Positions 45,636-57,059 are shown, numbered from the stretch's first letter. The stretch is 64,000 nt of DNA from Sequoia sempervirens (GCA_007258455.2 VDFB02275662.1:1-64000), one strand, 5' to 3'. The notes: generated by a model from the letters alone, not told the origin. A program made the numbers and translations.

Positions 45636-47183
45636 TGTTGGTGTTGTCATCAATCTCCAGTATAGTTGGGGAGATTGTTGGAGATTGTTGGTATTATAGA
45701 TGGGGAGACTGTTGGTGTAGTAGATGTTGTCGATATGTTGAGAATGTGCTTGTGATGTTGCTAATGTAGCTAGTTCACTTCGTTTCCAAGCAATTTTGAG
45801 AAAAATTGAATAAAAGAGTGCGATGTGTGACAAAGGTGTATTTTGTGTTGATTATGTATTTCTTCATGGTTGAAGATATTCTTGTGCATTTTGGATATGA
45901 TGATTAGAGGTGTTCAGAAGTGCTATATCCAAATTTTTAGGTTTTGGATTGTATGGTAGCAGAAATTGTGTTTGACAGTGTGTTTATCTGTGAAGAAGGT
46001 TGTCTGGGAGAAATGAGATTGCTTCAAATTTCTCCATAGTGAGGTTTCTTGTCTTGCAAATTTGGGAACATGCTAATATTTCCTATATCTACCTTCCCTT
46101 GGAGTTTTGTGTTCTCAAGTTCTCCACAAGGTTGGTTAGTATGTTGCATGTCTATGGTAGTGTTGTCAGTTGAACAAAATGATGGTGTTCTCAGTTGTAG
46201 GTGGTTGTGAAAAAGTTATAGAATATTCTAGCGATGCTAGAATATTTTGGGATATTGTGTGGATATTGTGAAGTGTTTCTTTGTGGTCTACATGTTGTTT
46301 TTGGACTTGGAGAAGCGTGTATGTGGTCGCTTGTTAGTGTTAGTACAGGTTTGGTCGACCTGGTATGCTAGCACTAATTGTAGAGGTTGTTTGTTGTTTG
46401 TGGAAGCATGGTGAAGCGTGCCTGTGCTGATTTGGGTCCTAGCTAACCCTTGGTATTGTTTTCCTTCACTTCTTTCCACCACATAACTATTTGGTGCCAA
46501 CCTATTTGGTGTTAGAAATTTTAGGTGCATACGTTTCATTGAGGCCGACCTAATTGAGATTGTTTAGATCGTGGGTGGTATAAATGCAAGGTTAATTGTT
46601 GGAGATGTGTGTGGATCTATGTGGAAATTTTGACACCAATGTGATCAAATGTGTTGATTTGAGTGCGAGCTTAATGCTTATGACTCCAGATGCAATGAGA
46701 AGAAGGTGTCTACATTTTTAGTGTGCTTGAAGTTGTTGGAGGTAGTGAGCCAAAGGTTGTGGATGGAATAGAGTTGCAGTGGTGGATATTCTTGTTGCTT
46801 TGAGATAGTGAATCTCTTTGTAATAGTCTTCTTATATCTTCTTTTTTCTAGACAGTGCGTCTTTTGGGCAGTGAGCCCTTGGTAATGAGTCTTTCTTCTT
46901 TTTTGGGTAGTGAGCCCTTGGCAGTGAGCCTAATTGTATTCACTGTTGCTATTCATATATATGTGAGCTAATCCTCACAATGGTTTTTCCCAACTTATGG
47001 TTTTCCACACAAATCTGGTGTTCTATTGTGTTTGGTTGTGTTTGCATTGTTGTTTCATATGTTTACATTATGCTAATGCTTAATGAGGTTTTAAATGTTG
47101 ATAAGGTTTGAAAGCTAACGAGGGATTGAATGTTTTAATGTACAATTGATTCACCCCCCCTCAGTTGTCTTGTGCATCTAACA
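45636..47183 (+). repeat. Copia LTR (about 1.55 kb)
   Basis: Begins TGTTGGTGTT and ends TGCATCTAACA, inverted termini TGTTGG/CTAACA, and is followed by a primer-binding site. Near its start the phrase gggagattgttgg is triplicated (45623, 45667, 45699). Near 46851-46935 a phrase gggcagtgagcccttgg is repeated about three times. The middle aligns with 42209-42692. It serves as 3' LTR for the RNase H upstream and as 5' LTR for the gag start downstream. Confidence 0.75.
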
Positions 47184-47185
47184 AT

Positions 47186-47198
47186 CGGTATTAGAGCC
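47186..47198 (+). other. Primer-binding site (initiator-Met tRNA type)
   Basis: CGGTATTAGAGCC versus the usual TGGTATCAGAGCC, two bases after the LTR end. Confidence 0.75.
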
Positions 47199-47284
47199 TA
47201 GGTCATGGGTTTGAACCCATCACTTGTGTTGGGAGGATTGTTGCAAGGTGTGCACCCTTGGTCTTCTTGTGTTGTGAAACACAA

Positions 47285-47360
47285 TATTCAGGTTCATGAC
47301 ATGGCTTAACCGCCTCGCGTGGATTCATTAACTCTAGCGATTGTATTGGGAATTAACATG
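47285..47360 (+). pseudogene. Copia gag N-terminal stub
   Basis: About 90 bp after the primer-binding site, frame MA*PPRVDSLTLAIVLGIN starts where copia gag should begin. It loses recognisable sequence around 47360. The rest of this second element unit is absent. Confidence 0.4.
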
Positions 47361-47659
47361 TCGATCTTTTGGTGCAATGGCACCCATCTTTGCAACAGCC
47401 CACATACTATCCACCATTTCCCCCTACAATCAATTACCACTACTATTAAAGAAAATTATGATTATAATCATTTTAAAGTTTTAATAAGTAATAATTATTT
47501 GATAAATTTATTAGTGGTAATTTTTAATTTGATTTTTTTTGTTTCAAATAAATTTTGAGAGGATATAAATACTTATTAGTTCTAGAAATATAAGATATAA
47601 AAAATAGGTATATAAAATTAAAAATATATATACGGATACATATACATAATATTATTTTA
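47361..47659. other. AT-rich stretch between copia and LINE 2
   Basis: 47576-47625 resembles 54509-54558 on the other side of LINE 2 (ttagt-c-aggaatacaaga-like sequence), so LINE 2 probably landed inside an older repeat. Confidence 0.45.
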
Positions 47660-47898
47660 AGATCGAAGGAGAGCTCTACAACAAGGACTATGTACGTGTG
47701 TGAAGTTTCCTATCCATGGAGGAGTCTAGGACCTTCTCCATGTTTGTTCATTATTCTCTTGGTTTATGGAAAATCCTTCTATCTGTTGAGGTGTAAATAC
47801 AATTAACTCCACTCTCATTAAGTGGGACGGGGAATTCGTCGAGCACCAACTGCTCTATCTAGGTGTGGCCGCATGTGTGGATACTGTGGTGGTTTTTT

Positions 47899-48935
47899 GA
47901 ATTGATGGTTGGGGATACGGATCCGCCAAGCGAATCCATTGATAAGTCCTCTAATCTAAATGCCAACAATGTGGCTTCCAAATCTTTTCGTGATATTGTT
48001 GTGGGTGAAAGAGGTCGATTGTTGGAGTGCACTAAATTCATGCTCGGGGAAGTCGACGAAGGGTAGGAGAATGGAGGAGAAAAAGAAGGTAAGCACTCCT
48101 CGGATCCTCCTTTGAAAGTTATCTTGATTCCTAATAATACCCTAGATGAGGCACTTACAAAAGAGGACTCTAGGTTGTTGAAAACTACCATCTTTTTTAC
48201 TGTTGTCGACCCTAATAGGGTTTCAGAAAGAAAATATATGGAATAATGGTTTCATAATGTTTGGGAAAAAAAACTAGGGTTGTAGTTTTATTATTGTCGC
48301 ATGGTGCAGAAGGGTTTGTATGTCATCTTTTTTAATAACCATAATTCTCAATTGGAGGCAATTAAGAAACAATTTTGGAATGTCGGGATGGTTGTCTTTC
48401 GGGCCTTGGCATGGAATCTAGAAGCAGTGGAGGAGGAGGTTTTGGCCCTCTCCATCCCTAGATGGCTAATAGTTAAACATGTCCCTCCCCAACTATGGAA
48501 ATTTGTTCCTCTTCTATTGGAACCATATGGGAATGTCCTCAAAATTGATGACACTAAAACCCCTCTCCTGCACTCTGATGCATGGGTGTTGATATCCTTA
48601 TCTTCGGGCAATGAATTTTTGGGGGTTATAGAAATCCAACTGAAATTTGAAAATGTTTGTTGTGAAATTGAAACCCTAGGAGGGTTGAATACATGCTATT
48701 TATGTAGGCGTGAAGGCCATATTAGAAGGAATTGTCCATTAATAAGGAGTAAAACTAATTCCAAGGCCGCCCTTGGCAGAGCGAATAATAATAATAAACA
48801 CAAGAAGCAACCCTCTACAATGGAGGGTCGGGTGAAAAATGATGTGAATAATGTGGGGGATAATGTTCATTCTAGCCCCACTTCACAGCAGCTTGATGAG
48901 AGGTTCTCCCCATCAAACCCTAAACTCAATAAGTA
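47899..48935 (+). pseudogene. LINE 2 ORF1 (DUF4283-like domain and CCHC knuckle)
   Basis: N-terminus MVGDTDPPSESIDKSS then SKSFRDIVVGE, stop at 48064. After frameshifts, 48301-48936 is open for 211 codons: KGLYVIFFNNHNSQLEAIKK, LSIPRWLIVKHVPPQLWKF, LLLEPYGNVLKIDDTK, then the zinc knuckle CYLCRREGHIRRNC (C-x2-C-x4-H-x4-C) at about 48694-48736 and a basic, Asn/Lys-rich tail. This is the standard plant LINE ORF1 nucleic-acid-binding protein. Confidence 0.85.
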
Positions 48936-48957
48936 AACAATGAATAACTCCATATAG

Positions 48958-49905
48958 ATGGAGATCAATACAAAAATTGTGAAAAACAATATAACAGTAC
49001 CAACTGTGGAAGAAAACCTAACCTCTCTTCTTCATGAATTGGACTGTAATACAAGAGAAAGGAATAAAAAGAATAAAGATTACCAAAAAGGAAATGAGGA
49101 ACTCGAGCTTGACCTTCTAATAAAATCAGGTAAGTCAGAAAGCAATATAAAACTGAATGGCCAACAATTGGCCCTTTAGAAAATAAGACAACTTAAAGAA
49201 TCTAATGACCCTAACCCTAAAGTAGGCAAATAAATCTACACCTTTAACTCTAAATTTGTCAAGGAAAATAATGAGGTGGATTATCAAACTAAAGGTTTCC
49301 CCCTGGAAGAAGGTGGAGAGAAGGAAATACAATCCCCCAGAGGGGAAAGTGAAACCTTGGACACTGGGGGAGGTCTTCATGACTTGAATATAGTTCGGGA
49401 AGGAAGACCTACTGAAGGAAATGATGTTGGCCTTGAGAATATCCACCTTGAGGGCTTGGAGCATAGATCAGAGAACCGTATCACCTTCAACACTGTATCA
49501 TTTGTTGTTGGGAATGAGAAAGTGCATGAAATCATAGTTCCTAACATGTCAGTGAATTTTTCCAACCCCCTTGATGGAGTGATGAGGTATGATGGTTTTG
49601 CATCACAATCAGGTATGGATTCTACAGATGACCTCTCTACTAAGGATACCACTGATGGAGAAGAGACCCCCATGGAAGTCATAGTTAAAAAAACCCAGAG
49701 ATATAGGAAGAAGAAAGGCCTAGAGGTTGGTAAGAACCCTTTAGATAAAGATATCAACCACCCTTAGAAAGATAAAAGAAAGAAGCTCAGTGGGATCCTG
49801 CCTCCTAATGCAAAAGGGGTGGAAGTAGAAAACAGGCTTCCTAAATGCTTTGACAACTTCTAGAGTGATAAAGGGCCCCCACCCAATGAAAAAACCTAAT
49901 GGAGG
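48958..49905 (+). pseudogene. LINE 2 ORF1 C-terminal / linker region
   Basis: A stretch of charged, low-complexity frames (49276-49767 open for 163 codons, Glu/Gly/Asp-rich) joins ORF1 to the endonuclease. It contains no catalytic motif. It probably is the long hydrophilic C-terminus of ORF1. Confidence 0.5.
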
Positions 49906-50620
49906 TTAACTTTATTTCCTAGAATGTAAGGGGGCTTGAAACCCCTGATAGGAAGCATGTGGTAAGAAGGTTTCTAACACAAAAAAAAAGAAAAAGACTT
50001 TGTCCTATTACAAGAGGTGAAGGCCACTGGATTCACCCTTGAAACTAGCCTAAAGGTTATATGGAAAGATGCCACTCAATTTGCTACCAAGCATGAAACG
50101 GGAAAAGGGGGTGTTGTAATCATGATGTCAAACAATTGGGCTCAACATGTGAATAGCTTCAGGACTTCCCCTTGTAACAAGGCAGTCTAGGTGGTCATCA
50201 AGAAAAAAGTAAGTTGCTTTGTGAAAGGAAAGGATTATACTGTGGAATTGGCTTTATACATTGCAAGATATTCCATGGATCATTGGAGGAGACTTCAATT
50301 TTGTGGAAAGGAAAGAGGATAAATGGGGTGGAACAGGATTTTGATTGGAAAGGTAATGAAATATTCTATTGGAAGAGAATGAAGTACAAATTGAGGATTG
50401 AGGACACTATTGAAGGACAAAAGAAAGACACCCAATCCATTTGGTTCACATGGTGTAATTCCCAAAAAGGGGGCAGGAGAATCTACTGTAGACTTGATAG
50501 ATTCTATGTAAGAAAAGCTTTCTTCTTAGCCTCCCTAGTGAAAGAGGGATGTAAGGTTGAAGTATATCCTTATTCCCTATCAGAACACCACCCTATCAGG
50601 GCTAACTTCTACTTAAAATA
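49906..50620 (+). pseudogene. LINE 2 ORF2 endonuclease
   Basis: NFIS*NVRGLETPDRKHVVR, FVLLQEVKATGF (catalytic Glu), then WIIGGDFNFVERKEDKWGGTG at about 50279-50335 (in a different frame from the ORF at 50214-50786), CRLDRFYV and YPYSLSEHHPIRANF (SDHHP box, Asp to Glu). Frameshift near 50210 and again near 50340. Confidence 0.88.
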
Positions 50621-52560
50621 TGGGGTTCCAAAACCTGTAGGTAACAATAATGGATTTTGCCTCAACACCAACCTCCTGAAGGATAATGATTGTAGAACTG
50701 CCATACTGTGTCTCAGACAGATCAACAAGTGGATGTTTAAGACTCTTTCCCCCATAGATAGATGGTCAATGAACATAGAGGACTGAAATCTTTTGTTTCA
50801 GACCATTGGGAAAAAGAGGGCCAAAGACAACAAAAGGAGGGAGGTTTTCCTCCAAGATAAGCTTCTCCAAGCAAAGAATGACTTGCAATCTAATCCTATG
50901 GATGAAACCCTCACAAGCAGATTGGTTATGGCCAAAGACTTGCTAAGGAGGCTCCAATACCACAAGGCTCAAGGTCTAAGGGTAAGAGCTAAGATGAATT
51001 GGCTAGAGAATGGTGATAAAGGCACAAAAATTTTCTTTAGATATATTAAGGAGAAGCAGGCTAGGGAACAGATTGACCAAGTCTCTATGGACAAAACCTC
51101 TGTGGTTAACCAAGAGGAGATAAGGGACCAATTTTTCCAATTCTATAAAGCCCTTTTCTCCTTGGAAGGGGAATTGGAGGCTAATATGCAGGCAAGAGAG
51201 CATATTTAGAGAATTATTCCAAAGAAAATCAATGTTGAAATGGCAGGGGATCTAAGGAAAGATATATCACAAGAACAAATTAAAAAGGCCATCCTCTCAC
51301 TTAAAGATGAAAAGTCTCCAAGGGCAGATGGACTCCCTACCAAATTCTACAAGACATTCTTGGAGTGGGTGTGTGAAGATCTTCTTCTGGTGTACAAGGA
51401 AGCCTTTGAAAAAGGTACTATTGGCAATAATATCAATAAAGGGATAATCAAACTAATCCCAAAAGAGGGTGATAGATCTCTAGTAAAAAACTAGAGGCCC
51501 ATCACTTTGCTCAATGTTTCTTATAATATTTTGGCCAAGATTATGGCTGATAGAGTAGCCCTAATACTTCCTTCTATCATAAATTCCACACAGATAGGTT
51601 TTATAAAGGGAAGGTACATTCTTGAAAACTTGATCACCAGCTGGGAAGCAATGAATTGGGCAAAGCTAACAAATCAGAATGCAACAATGTTGCTTTTGGA
51701 TTTTGATAAGGCTTATGATAGGATTGAGTGGAGTTTTTTTCTCCTTATGTTGAAAGTTTTTGGATTCCCTAACTCCTTTTGTCAGATGGTCAAAACACTC
51801 TTTTAGTATGGAATTGCTCAGGTTGAGGTCAATGGTATCCTTACTCAAGAGATCTCCCTTGAGAGGTCTACAAGGCAAGGTTGCCCACTTGCCCCAACAC
51901 TATTTGTATAGCATCAGATGCTCTGCACTATGTTCTGAGGGAAAATGCACTAGTCCCAAGGATAAGAGGAATTAGTCTGCTTGATGAAAATGAACTCCTT
52001 AACCTCTAGTTTGCTGATAACACCTATATTTTTCTAATCTTGGAGGAGGAAAACTTTGTAAATCTAATCGGGAAACTAGATATCTTCTGCTTAGCCTCTG
52101 AGGAAAAAATTTCCCCCTCAAAATCCCGCCTTTTGGGTTGGAAGGACATACCTCCTAACTGGGTTAGCAAGTTTGGGCTCCAATGGGGCGGCCCTTAGAA
52201 ACTGGTAAGGTATCTCAAGATCCCCTTTGCTGTGGAACCGAATTTAAAGGAGATGTGGCATTGGATTAGAGACAAAATTGAAATGAAAATTTCCAATTGG
52301 AATAGACAATTTCTCTCTCTGGCTAGTCGAATCCAGGTTTTTCAGAAGATTCTCTCTTCTTACAACATTTACTTTGCTTCTGTTTGGTTCTTTAACTCCT
52401 ACCAAATCAATGAAATCAAAAAAAGAATAAGATCCTTCTTATGGTTTGATGGAAAAGGGAAGAGAAAGAGGCATGTAGTAAAATGTGAATGGTGTACCAT
52501 TGAAAAATCCAAAGGAGGACTGGGCTTATAAGATTTTAGGCTACAAGGCATTGCCTTGGC
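50621..52560 (+). pseudogene. LINE 2 ORF2 reverse transcriptase
   Basis: Order: MNWLENGDKGTKIFFRYIKE, LSLKDEKSPRADGLPTKFYK, NINKGIIKLIPKEGD, RPITLLNVSYNILAKIMADR, IGFIKGRYILENLI, ATMLLLDFDKAYDRIEWSF, STRQGCPLAPTLF, then FADNTYIF at about 52009-52032, where the catalytic FADD has Asp to Asn. The thumb reads SNWNRQFLSLASRIQVFQKI. At least five stops. The LDFDKAYD motif is intact. Confidence 0.93.
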
Positions 52561-53916
52561 TGCAAAATGGGTGATAGGGGCTTTGGAAGGGAGAGAACCC
52601 TGGAAAGTTTTGGTTAGGAAAAACATGCTCAATGTTGTTCCCAAATAGGAAAAATCTTGGAGATCTCTGCCACTCAATGATATCCTTAGTAGTGAGGAGG
52701 CTATGTTACCTGTAGGATCCAATGTGTTCAGAATAATCTAGAAAGCCTAGGAAGTGATGAAAAATTATCTTGACAATCACCACTTCACCAAGGGGGATTA
52801 TGGGACCGTACAAGCTTATAGGTCTATTTGGTGGAACCTAAAACATAAAGGGAAACCTTTGGATTTAATCCAAGGCTACTCTGCCAAAGGATGGGCTCAT
52901 AAAGGTATTAGACACTTCAGTGACATACTGAAAGATGGAAAGTTGAAGGACTGGAATGATCTGAACTTTGAATTCAATATACCCCTTACTAATTGGAGGA
53001 CCTACACAATCCTTACGAAGGCTTGCAACTGGTTAAGATTTCATGTGATAATTAAGAATGATACCGATTAATTTAAATATTTTCAATGGAAAAATGGCAC
53101 TAACATAAGGAAATCAAAAGTTACAGAAATACACACTATGTTAATAAACCATACTGATTTGACAGAACACTTGAACCAAATTTGGAAAATATAGTGGAAT
53201 AAGAACCAATGGTAGAAGGTCTTCCAAAATAATTAGTCTAAATAAATTGAAGCAAAAAAAGCTTGCTTCAGATGGCTTCTTATTATACAAAAACTCTCAT
53301 TTAAAAGCAACATAGAGGATATTGATGTGTGCAACATATGTAGAACACCATAAACAATTAACCACATTTTCTTTGAATGTATTTTTGCTAAAGAAATAGG
53401 GAAATTTTTCTATAACAAGCAAGATATATGGGGAAATAATGAACAACCTCTCCCTGAAAATTTTTTATTTAATCATAACATAAAGATGGGGAAGACTAAT
53501 GCTTTATTCTAGCTTTGCCTTTCATCTAACATTCTGTAGTTCATATGGAAAGCAAGGAATGGAGATAGATTTCAAGGAAGAGGATGCTTACCGAGTCTTA
53601 TAGAAGACTCATGTTTTACAATATTGCTATGCAGGTCTACATTACGGTGGCTCTCTCAAAAGACAAGTTTTGGAACTACTTGGAGAATAGGTAGGTCAAA
53701 ATAGATATTATGGAGGCGAGATATGGACATATGTGGCCAGAGGGACACCCAGGTGCAGAGGTATTCATGAGAGCTCTTCATGCATTTCGAAGGGATCTAG
53801 CAGAGGGTCAAAACAAGAAAGTTGATAAGGTGGGACAAATAGGGCAACCTTCAAAGGAGGAAATATCTGTTGCAGAGGCACTGGTAGTCTTGAGTGGTGG
53901 TCAAGGGTCAGTCTAG
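52561..53916 (+). pseudogene. LINE 2 ORF2 C-terminal part with zf-RVT
   Basis: Continues with IALAAKWVIGALEGREPWKV, AYRSIWWNLKHKGKPLDL, then VCNICRTP*TINHIFFEC (zf-RVT, about 53325-53385) and FIWKARNGDRFQG. The last block 53641-53916 (ALSKDKFWNYLENR*VKIDI, then MEARYGHMWPEGHPGAEVF and HAFRRDLAEGQNKKVDKVG) is open apart from one stop and gives the C-terminus at TAG 53914-53916. No RNase H domain. Confidence 0.8.
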
Positions 53917-54275
53917 ATCGCTCAGAGGATGGAAAACTACCTTGTGTATATCCCTTTTGATCTGCATTAGATGTATATATAATTGCACAGTGGTTTATAT
54001 CTGTAAATGTTTTTAATGATACTCTGATGTAACTAATGACACTTTGTTAGAGGCTAGCTGATGGGTTCCAGTCTTTTGACCTCATCCAGTTGAGGCTATT
54101 ACTGATATTTTGTAATGGGGGTAGCGTAGGGTTGGTTTAGATACTGGTGGGATTATTTTGATCTGATGTACCGGGGGGAATTGGAATCATATTGTAAGGG
54201 GGGATACTTTTGATTTGATACTCGGATGAACATGTTGATGTTGTGATCTGTATTTTATGCTTATACTTAATACAA
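53917..54275 (+). other. LINE 2 3' UTR
   Basis: Non-coding, G/T-rich, running to the (AC)n tail. Confidence 0.65.
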
Positions 54276-54299
54276 TACACACACACACACACACACACA
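54276..54299 (+). repeat. (AC)n tail of LINE 2
   Basis: About twelve AC dinucleotides after 'acttaatacaat'. Some plant LINEs end in a simple repeat instead of poly(A). It could also be an expanded microsatellite grown from the tail. Confidence 0.8.
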
Positions 54300-54312
54300 A
54301 TTTAACTTCCTT

Positions 54313-54428
54313 ACTTTAAAATCAAGTCCACATATAGATAAACCTTTGGTTAGTCATTCTAAATCTTCAGAAGAATGGACCTCAACCAAAAATTATCCCC
54401 ATTACATGTACGCATCATTAAAGATTAT
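54313..54428. repeat. Diverged tandem repeat, copy 1
   Basis: Shares with 54577-54705 'ttaaaatcaag', 'gtggacctcaa' / 'atggacctcaa' and 'gcatcattaaagat'. Period about 265 bp. Confidence 0.6.
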
Positions 54429-54576
54429 CTTTGATAAAAAATATTAATGTCACCTTTTATTTCAAAGATTCTTAGTCTAAAAAAATATTGTGAAAACATA
54501 AAGATTTGTTAGTCCAAGGAATACAAGACACAAAACTAGACACATAAAATTTTAAAAAAACTATGCAAAACCTCTC

Positions 54577-54705
54577 TATTTTAAAATCAAGGTTACACCT
54601 ATCGACAAACTTTTGCATAGTTGTTTTTAATCTTTGTAAAAGTGGACCTCAAATGAATATTATCTCTATTATATTTGTTATGTGTATGCATCATTAAAGA
54701 TGATT
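54577..54705. repeat. Diverged tandem repeat, copy 2
   Basis: Second copy of 54313-54428. The sequence between the copies (54509-54558) resembles 47576-47625 upstream of LINE 2, so LINE 2 split an older tandem array. Confidence 0.6.
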
Positions 54706-55502
54706 GTGGATTAGATCTAACCTATACACATGTTTCTTCTTAAACCTACACATTCATCTTAAAATAATATACCCAACTTAGCTTCTTGTTTTCCTATTAT
54801 GATTCAACTGATTTTAATGGCTTCAAAACTAGTTTGTGATTTTAAGGTCTCATTGTGGAGATTTATTCAAATTGTACTTAGTAGAAGCTTTACATAAACA
54901 TTTAAATATTTGAAAATAATATTTATATCTTCAAACCATGTGTTTTGAAAATCATGTTAAATTTTTTAGACAAGACTAATAACAATGAATGAAAATAAAT
55001 ATCACTCAAAATTTTCAACTTCACTTATCAAGATACCACACTTTTCAATAATAAAAATACTAATACTAATCAATAATAAATATAAAAATTTCATCGTATA
55101 TAAGCACTAATAACATACCTTGACTATTTATTTTGATTTCACAATTTTAAAAAATATTTATTAATTATATAATAATTATTATACTAGATATTTTCTAGGA
55201 CATTAAATACATATTAATCCAAAATAAAATAAAAATTAAAAATTAAAAAAAAAACACATTGTTTGAGTTTTTTTAACTGTTTATGATTTAATCGAATTTG
55301 CATTTGGATAGACATTGCATATGATATAATAATGAAATTAATAAAAAGGAACAAAAGTCAAAAAGAATCTTCGCTTTTTCTTCAATGGCAGCACAAAGTA
55401 TTATATATATATAATTTCATGTTTTTATATTATTATTATTACTATTTAGTTTTCTGCATTGTACAATCATTCCGTAAAAGTGAGTGAATTCAGCAATGAC
55501 GT
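54706..55502. other. AT-rich non-coding stretch
   Basis: No gene, RNA or clear repeat terminus seen. Contains a short (TA)n near 55402-55411. Confidence 0.5.
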
Positions 55503-55530
55503 TGACGTGTCATAAGGTGTCCACGTGGAC
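55503..55530. promoter_or_regulatory. Cluster of ACGT-core (bZIP/G-box type) motifs
   Basis: TGACGTGTCA at 55503-55512 and the 12-bp perfect palindrome GTCCACGTGGAC at 55519-55530 (G-box core CACGTG). Such motifs bind bZIP and bHLH factors in plant promoters. No gene start is evident within 500 bp on either side, so function is uncertain. Confidence 0.35.
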
Positions 55531-55910
55531 CCGTTGAAATGGGAAACCCATCCATTATATGATGCCTTGTTTAGATTCCCATATTCCATGTGTGTGGAAA
55601 ATGCACTAGGGAAGGAAACATGTGATTTGAGTGCTTACTAAGAGTGCTTTCACACCATGTGTGGTACACAACTTGCTTAACAGTAGTGGAGATGGAGACA
55701 AGGCATTGAAAACATTGCATTTGAGCTGGACTCAGACATGGATGGGATAGGTGAAAGGACTTCCACCATTGGGAAAGTGATGGGTTTGGAGTTGTCTACT
55801 TTGGGTTAAGCATCAATGTTTTTTTTATTTGAAATGAAAAGTAGTATGATTTTTTAAAAATAAAAAGTTGGATTATATGGGTAGATAGTGGTATCTTTCA
55901 TTTCACATGG

Positions 55911-56507
55911 TAAGAGGTAATTTATTAGGAAAATATATCTATTTTCAAGGCGGCTTTTGGTTAAGTTGTCACGAGTAGGAGAACTTATTCATTAGAAATT
56001 AGAATCATCTAGAGGTATCATATCATTTTCATTTAGTTGTTAGAGAATTTGTTTGTTGATGAGTGATACTTTATCGATTTCATTTCAATCGAAATCTTAT
56101 CTTGATGTATGATTTTGTATTTTTTAGACATGTTTTAAGAAACTAAGAAATAAGGGACAAACTATTTTCACAGTCTTTGGTAATGATTGAGTACTTTTGG
56201 ATCTGTAAGTAGAGATAATTTATTAGGAGAATATATCTATATTCAAAGGCGGCTTTTGGTTAAGTTTTTACGAGTAGAACTTATCCTTTAGAATCATCTA
56301 GAGGTATCATATCATTTTCACTTAATTGTTAGAGAATTTGTTTGTTAATGAGTGGTACTATATTAATTTCGTTTCAATCAAAATCTTATCTTGACGTATG
56401 ATTTTGTATTTTTTTAGACACGTTTTAAGAAAGTAAGAGATATGGGACATACTATTTTTATAGTCTTTGGTAATGATTGAGAGTACTTTTGGATCTCTAA
56501 GTATATG
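55911..56507. repeat. Tandem duplication of a roughly 297-bp unit
   Basis: Unit 1 (55911-56206) and unit 2 (56207-56507) match nearly throughout: 'aatttattagga-aatatatct', 'ggcggcttttggttaagtt', 'atcatctagaggtatcatat', 'cttatcttga-gtatgatttt', 'agtctttggtaatgattgag'. Differences are substitutions and a few short indels, such as a 12-bp loss near 56283. No ORF. Confidence 0.9.
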
Positions 56508-57059
56508 TATGTTAAAACTTAATACATAACTACATCCTAAAGCAATCTCAATCATAAATTAAAAGATTTTTATTTTGAATTTTAACTTATTTAAATTGAA
56601 TAATAATTATTTTAAGAGATGTAAGTATAGTGACAAAAAAATGGTGCTTGGTGGCTTGGCAAGTGTGATTTTTCCACCAAAAGTCCCAACTTGACCATAT
56701 AGATAGTGGGTAGGGACCCAATGGACTTAAAATCTTTATTTTCTTTGATATACAAAAATCTAAATCCCCTCTTTTAATGACTTACACAAAGCTACATAAA
56801 ATGGGCATCTTGATTATTAATAATTATAAAAAATAAATAGTATTCATGTATAATATGTTTTAGGGTAAATTTATTAATTAATATTGATAAGAAAATATTT
56901 TAAAAAAGAGAGTTGGGATGAGTAATTATTAAAAATATATGGATGGATTTAAATAATAAATAAAGATCTTTCTCATATTCCTCTTTCATAATAGCATTTT
57001 ATTTTCTTAAGTAAATATCTCCTCTTATTGTGTTTTAAGTGTAATTAGTGTTTTGAGTA
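56508..57059. other. AT-rich non-coding stretch
   Basis: Nothing recognisable apart from the edge of the following gag remnant. Confidence 0.5.

Larger units (their letters stand above)
42209..47360 (+). mobile_element. Rearranged Ty1/copia complex (plus strand)
   Basis: Order: truncated LTR (42209-42692), RT C-terminal part (42693-43110), [solo LTR insertion 43111-44540], RNase H (44541-45090), 3' UTR with polypurine tract, LTR (45636-47183), primer-binding site and gag start (47186-47360). The first LTR is fused directly to mid-RT, so gag, protease, integrase and the first half of RT are deleted. The second LTR is followed by a fresh primer-binding site, showing a tandem LTR-int-LTR-int structure. 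Confidence 0.8.
47660..54299 (+). mobile_element. LINE 2 (non-LTR retrotransposon, plus strand)
   Basis: About 6.6 kb: 5' UTR, ORF1 (DUF4283-like plus CCHC), ORF2 (endonuclease, RT, zf-RVT, C-terminal tail), 3' UTR and an (AC)n tail. No RNase H is seen, unlike the minus-strand LINE, so it is a different family. Many single stops and a few frameshifts make it inactive, but every domain is recognisable. I found no clear TSD. Confidence 0.85.
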
